NCBI GenBank assembly: GCA_020632715.1
Contig: JACKFA010000005.1
Span: 124,001-188,000, forward strand
Reading direction: 5' to 3'
Source: Deltaproteobacteria bacterium
Lineage (GTDB): Bacteria > Myxococcota_A > UBA9042 > PHBI01
DNA: 64,000 nucleotides
Position numbers and translations under genes: made by a program
Notes under the pieces: generated by a model
Seen by the model: only the letters and a program-made list of their open reading frames with translations
Database searches by the model: none
Told to the model about the DNA's origin: nothing
Shown here: positions 62,050 through 64,000 of the stretch, piece after piece
Numbering within the stretch: position 1 is the stretch's first letter
How the letters are laid out: each line of letters starts with the position of its first letter

Positions 62050-62970
62050 ATGATCGAGACGATGACGCTGGACCAGCTGACGGTGCTCGTGGCGGTGGCG
62101 GACACGGGGAGCTTCTCGGCGGCAGGCCGAGCGCTCCGGCGGGCGCAGAGCGGCGTGAGCTACGCCGTGGGCCAGCTCGAGGAGAGCCTGGGCGTCGCGC
62201 TCTTCGACCGCTCGACGCGCACGCCGGGCCTGACGGAAGCCGGGCGCGCGGTCCTCGCCGAGGCGCGCGGGGTCCTCGAGCGGGTGGCCCGGCTGCGCGG
62301 GCGGGCGCAGGCGCTGGCGGGCGGCGTGGAGCCCGAGGTGACCCTGGCGGTCGACCCGATGTTGCCGCTCGCGGCGCTGACGACGGTCGCGACGGCGTTC
62401 CGCGCGCGCTGGCCGGGGGTGACGCTGCGGGTCTACACGGAGGCGCTCGGCGGCGTCGCGGCGCGCGTCCTCGACGGGACGGCGAGGCTCGGGGTGTCGG
62501 CGGGCTTCGGCGTGAGCGGCGGCGCGCTGGCCGTGGAGCCGCTCGCGCAGGTGCGGCTCCGGCCGGTCGCGGCGGCGGGCGCGGCGCTCGCGGAGGCGGT
62601 GGTGGGCGGGGTGGTGGCGGACGCCGAGTTCGCAGACGCCGTGCAGATCGTGCTGACCGACCCGTCCGAGGCGACGCGCGGGACGAGCGTCAACGTGCTC
62701 AGCCGCTGCACCTGGCGCGTCGCGGACCTCGCGACGAAGCGGGCGCTGATCGTCGCCGGCCTCGGCTGGGGCACGCTCCCGGAGCACCTGGCGGCCGAGG
62801 ATCTCGACGCCGGCAGGCTCGTCGAGGTGACGCCCGCGAGCTGGGGGGGCGTGCTGAGGCTCGTCCCGCTCTCGTCGATCACCCGGGTCGAGGCGCCGCC
62901 AGGTCCCGCGGGCGCCTGGCTCCGGGACGAGCTCCACATCGCCTGCGCGCTCGCCGTCCCGGCGACGTAG
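62050..62970 (+). CDS. LysR-family transcriptional regulator
   Basis: 306 residues. The N-terminal winged HTH is typical (LDQLTVLVAVADTGSFSAAG, RALRRAQSGVSYAVGQLEES, LGVALFDRSTRTPGLTEAGR). The C-terminal effector-binding domain follows (VTLAVDPMLPLAALTTVATA, WPGVTLRVYTEALGGVAARV). The gene is divergent from the pirin-FMN reductase operon, the usual LysR arrangement, and the shared gap holds a TTCGAT/ATCGAA palindrome. It probably activates that operon on binding an aromatic or quinone-like inducer, and represses itself. Confidence 0.94.
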   Translation: MIETMTLDQLTVLVAVADTGSFSAAGRALRRAQSGVSYAVGQLEESLGVALFDRSTRTPGLTEAGRAVLAEARGVLERVARLRGRAQALAGGVEPEVTLAVDPMLPLAALTTVATAFRARWPGVTLRVYTEALGGVAARVLDGTARLGVSAGFGVSGGALAVEPLAQVRLRPVAAAGAALAEAVVGGVVADAEFADAVQIVLTDPSEATRGTSVNVLSRCTWRVADLATKRALIVAGLGWGTLPEHLAAEDLDAGRLVEVTPASWGGVLRLVPLSSITRVEAPPGPAGAWLRDELHIACALAVPAT

Positions 62971-62984
62971 GGACGCATGCAGGC

Positions 62985-63166
62985 GGGCGGCCACGAGGGC
63001 CGCCCCTACGACGTTCGGCTCGCGTGGCGCCCACGGGCGGCCACGAGGGCCGCCCCTACGACGTTCGGCTCGCGTGGCGCCCACGGGCGGCCACGAGGGC
63101 CGCCCCTACGACGTGGGTCTCTCGCTGCGCCCTCGATTGGCGTAGGGGCGGCCCTTGTGGCCGCCC
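62985..63166. repeat. REP palindrome array beside RAYT gene
   Basis: Three direct 50-bp units, with 26-bp palindromic cores at 62985-63010, 63035-63060 and 63085-63110, plus one inverted core at 63141-63166. Each core folds as GGGCGGCC/GGCCGCCC around ACGAG. The three direct copies are identical; the inverted one differs at one base. Confidence 0.9.
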
Positions 63167-63228
63167 GCGTTCACGACGAACCGCGGTCGATCGGTCACGC
63201 GCCTCGGTGGCGACCTCCCTTGCGCCGC

Positions 63229-63789
63229 CTACCACGGGTCCCTCTCGCTGCCTCGCGCCGGGTTCTCGGGGTCCCGCCCCCACCTCGCGGGGTTGGTCTG
63301 GATGTACGCCCGGATGGCCGCGAAAGACGCCTCGTCCCGAATGACGTGATCGAAGTAGCTCCTCTGCCAGAGTCGGCCCCGAAACGGAGGCCAGCCGGCT
63401 TCCCTCACTCCCTTCCCGTAAGCCAACGTCGTGAGTGACTTCCAGGCACCCACGATCTCTCCGAGCGTCGCCCTCCGAGCCTCCTCCGGGCCTCTCAGCG
63501 CGTCGTCGTCGAGCCCGAGCGAGACGTCGAGCCTCATGATCGCGTGGACATGATTCGGCATCACCCCGAGCGTGTCGCAGGCGAGTCCCGAGAAGCGCGA
63601 CGGCAACGACTCCCACACCTCGGCCACCACGTCGCCCGCCCCCGACGACTCGAACCTCCCCGCCACCACACGCCCGAGGAGACACACCTTGCCTTCGATG
63701 CAGAACGTCACGAAGTACGCGCCCGGTGCCGCGTAATCGCGCGTCGCCAGTCGATGTGGGCGTCGACTCGGTAGAGGCTCTCGCGGCAT
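63229..63789 (-). CDS. REP-associated tyrosine transposase (RAYT, Y1_Tnp)
   Basis: 186 residues from ATG 63789; the frame remains open further upstream. The Y1 transposase fold is visible: RDYAAPGAYFVTFCIEGKVC, the metal-binding histidine pair in MPNHVHAIMRL, and a candidate catalytic Tyr in LWQRSYFDHVIRDEASFAAI, followed by IQTNPARWGRDPENP. RAYTs are single-domain HUH-type enzymes that process REP palindromes. The REP array lies at its 3' side, confirming the assignment. It appears intact, so it may still act on REPs around the genome. Confidence 0.92.
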   Translation of the reverse strand: MPREPLPSRRPHRLATRDYAAPGAYFVTFCIEGKVCLLGRVVAGRFESSGAGDVVAEVWESLPSRFSGLACDTLGVMPNHVHAIMRLDVSLGLDDDALRGPEEARRATLGEIVGAWKSLTTLAYGKGVREAGWPPFRGRLWQRSYFDHVIRDEASFAAIRAYIQTNPARWGRDPENPARGSERDPW

Positions 63790-63895
63790 CGAGAAGCGAT
63801 GGTCACCCCGCGTCGCGAAACGAGGTCGAGCACCGAACGCGAGGCGAGGCGAGGCCGTCCAATCGGCGCAACGCCACGACGTGGGCCACCGCTCC

Positions 63896-64000
63896 CTATC
63901 GCGCGGGGCGTCCCCCTGGCGCGCGCGCCGCGGGGACGAAGCGCTCGAGCGTCCAGTTGAGGGGGCGCCCATCCTGCTCGAAGTAGACGCGGATCTGCCG
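63896..64000 (-). CDS. C-terminal end of an unidentified gene
   Basis: The last 34 codons of a minus-strand gene enter from the right edge and end at TAG 63896. The residues RVYFEQDGRPLNWTLERFVP look like a real protein tail with normal codon bias, but the family cannot be recognised from this length. About 106 bases separate it from the RAYT start. Confidence 0.55.
   Translation of the reverse strand, partial: RQIRVYFEQDGRPLNWTLERFVPAARAPGGRPAR

Noticed and set aside
62985..63166. 50-bp tandem repeats as a CRISPR or satellite
   Set aside because: The whole 50-bp unit is repeated, so there are no unique spacers, and the palindromic core next to a RAYT gene identifies it as a REP array.
63789..63972. 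Longer N-terminus for the RAYT gene
   Set aside because: The upstream part is low-complexity and lies outside the Y1 transposase fold; ATG 63789 gives the usual length.

Overview
This is a very GC-rich (about 70%) bacterial chromosome segment with tightly packed genes, many stop/start overlaps of 1-4 bases, and no tRNA or rRNA that I could find. Several traits point to Myxococcota (former Deltaproteobacteria), probably a flagellated Polyangia/Sandaracinus-like lineage. These are a DUF2330 protein with a MYXO-CTERM-type tail, lipoproteins with MopE-like CNGVDDD motifs, many large Ig-like or Cys-rich lipoproteins, an OmpA protein with thrombospondin-3-like repeats, and a LysM/FecR gene fused in an operon to a class III cyclase. 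The assignment to Myxococcota is an inference from gene content.

Layout. 1-13.7 kb: two tandem paralogous lipoproteins (-), a SWIM/SNF2 helicase (-), a large lipoprotein made of alternating Ig-like repeats (+), then a three-gene minus operon (Ig-like lipoprotein, short-chain dehydrogenase, YbjN-like protein). 14-20 kb: a flagellar cluster with two short flagellins, fliD, fliS, a FliT-like protein and a PomA/PomB-type stator, followed by methionine aminopeptidase. 21-24.3 kb: a ROK regulator whose HTH lies upstream of every ATG/GTG/TTG in frame, a TIGR01777 epimerase and Cys-rich lipoproteins. 24.4-32.3 kb: DUF2330 protein, then an OmpA - LysM/FecR - adenylate cyclase operon. 32.3-39 kb: two paralogous ParB-like proteins, a TetR regulator flanked by two matching palindromes, a secreted protein, and a DUF255 thioredoxin/epimerase-fold protein.

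39-48.7 kb: an intergenic region with two tandem hairpins that share a 16-nt loop but have different, still paired stems (a possible new structured RNA), GNAT, ECF sigma/anti-sigma-PEGA, AEC transporter, a YeeE/YedE pair, AraC regulator with alpha/beta hydrolase, lipoprotein and APC permease. 48.8-51.9 kb: two overlapping P-loop ATPase genes preceded by three 16-nt repeats. 52.1-59.6 kb: a sulfur/anaerobic respiration block with a 12-haem cytochrome, a Psr/Phs-type molybdopterin oxidoreductase (A, B, C subunits) and a second YeeE/YedE pair, the last member fused to a rhodanese-like domain without the usual active-site cysteine. 59.6-63 kb: DUF2270 protein, FMN reductase and pirin, divergent from a LysR regulator. 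The window ends with REP palindromes beside a RAYT (REP-associated transposase) gene and the tail of one more gene.

Themes. Cell-surface sensing (OmpA, LysM/FecR, cyclase; ECF/anti-sigma; stators) and sulfur redox chemistry (PsrABC, two YeeE pairs) dominate. Several genes without a Shine-Dalgarno have a -10-like hexamer 6 bp before the ATG, suggesting leaderless transcripts.
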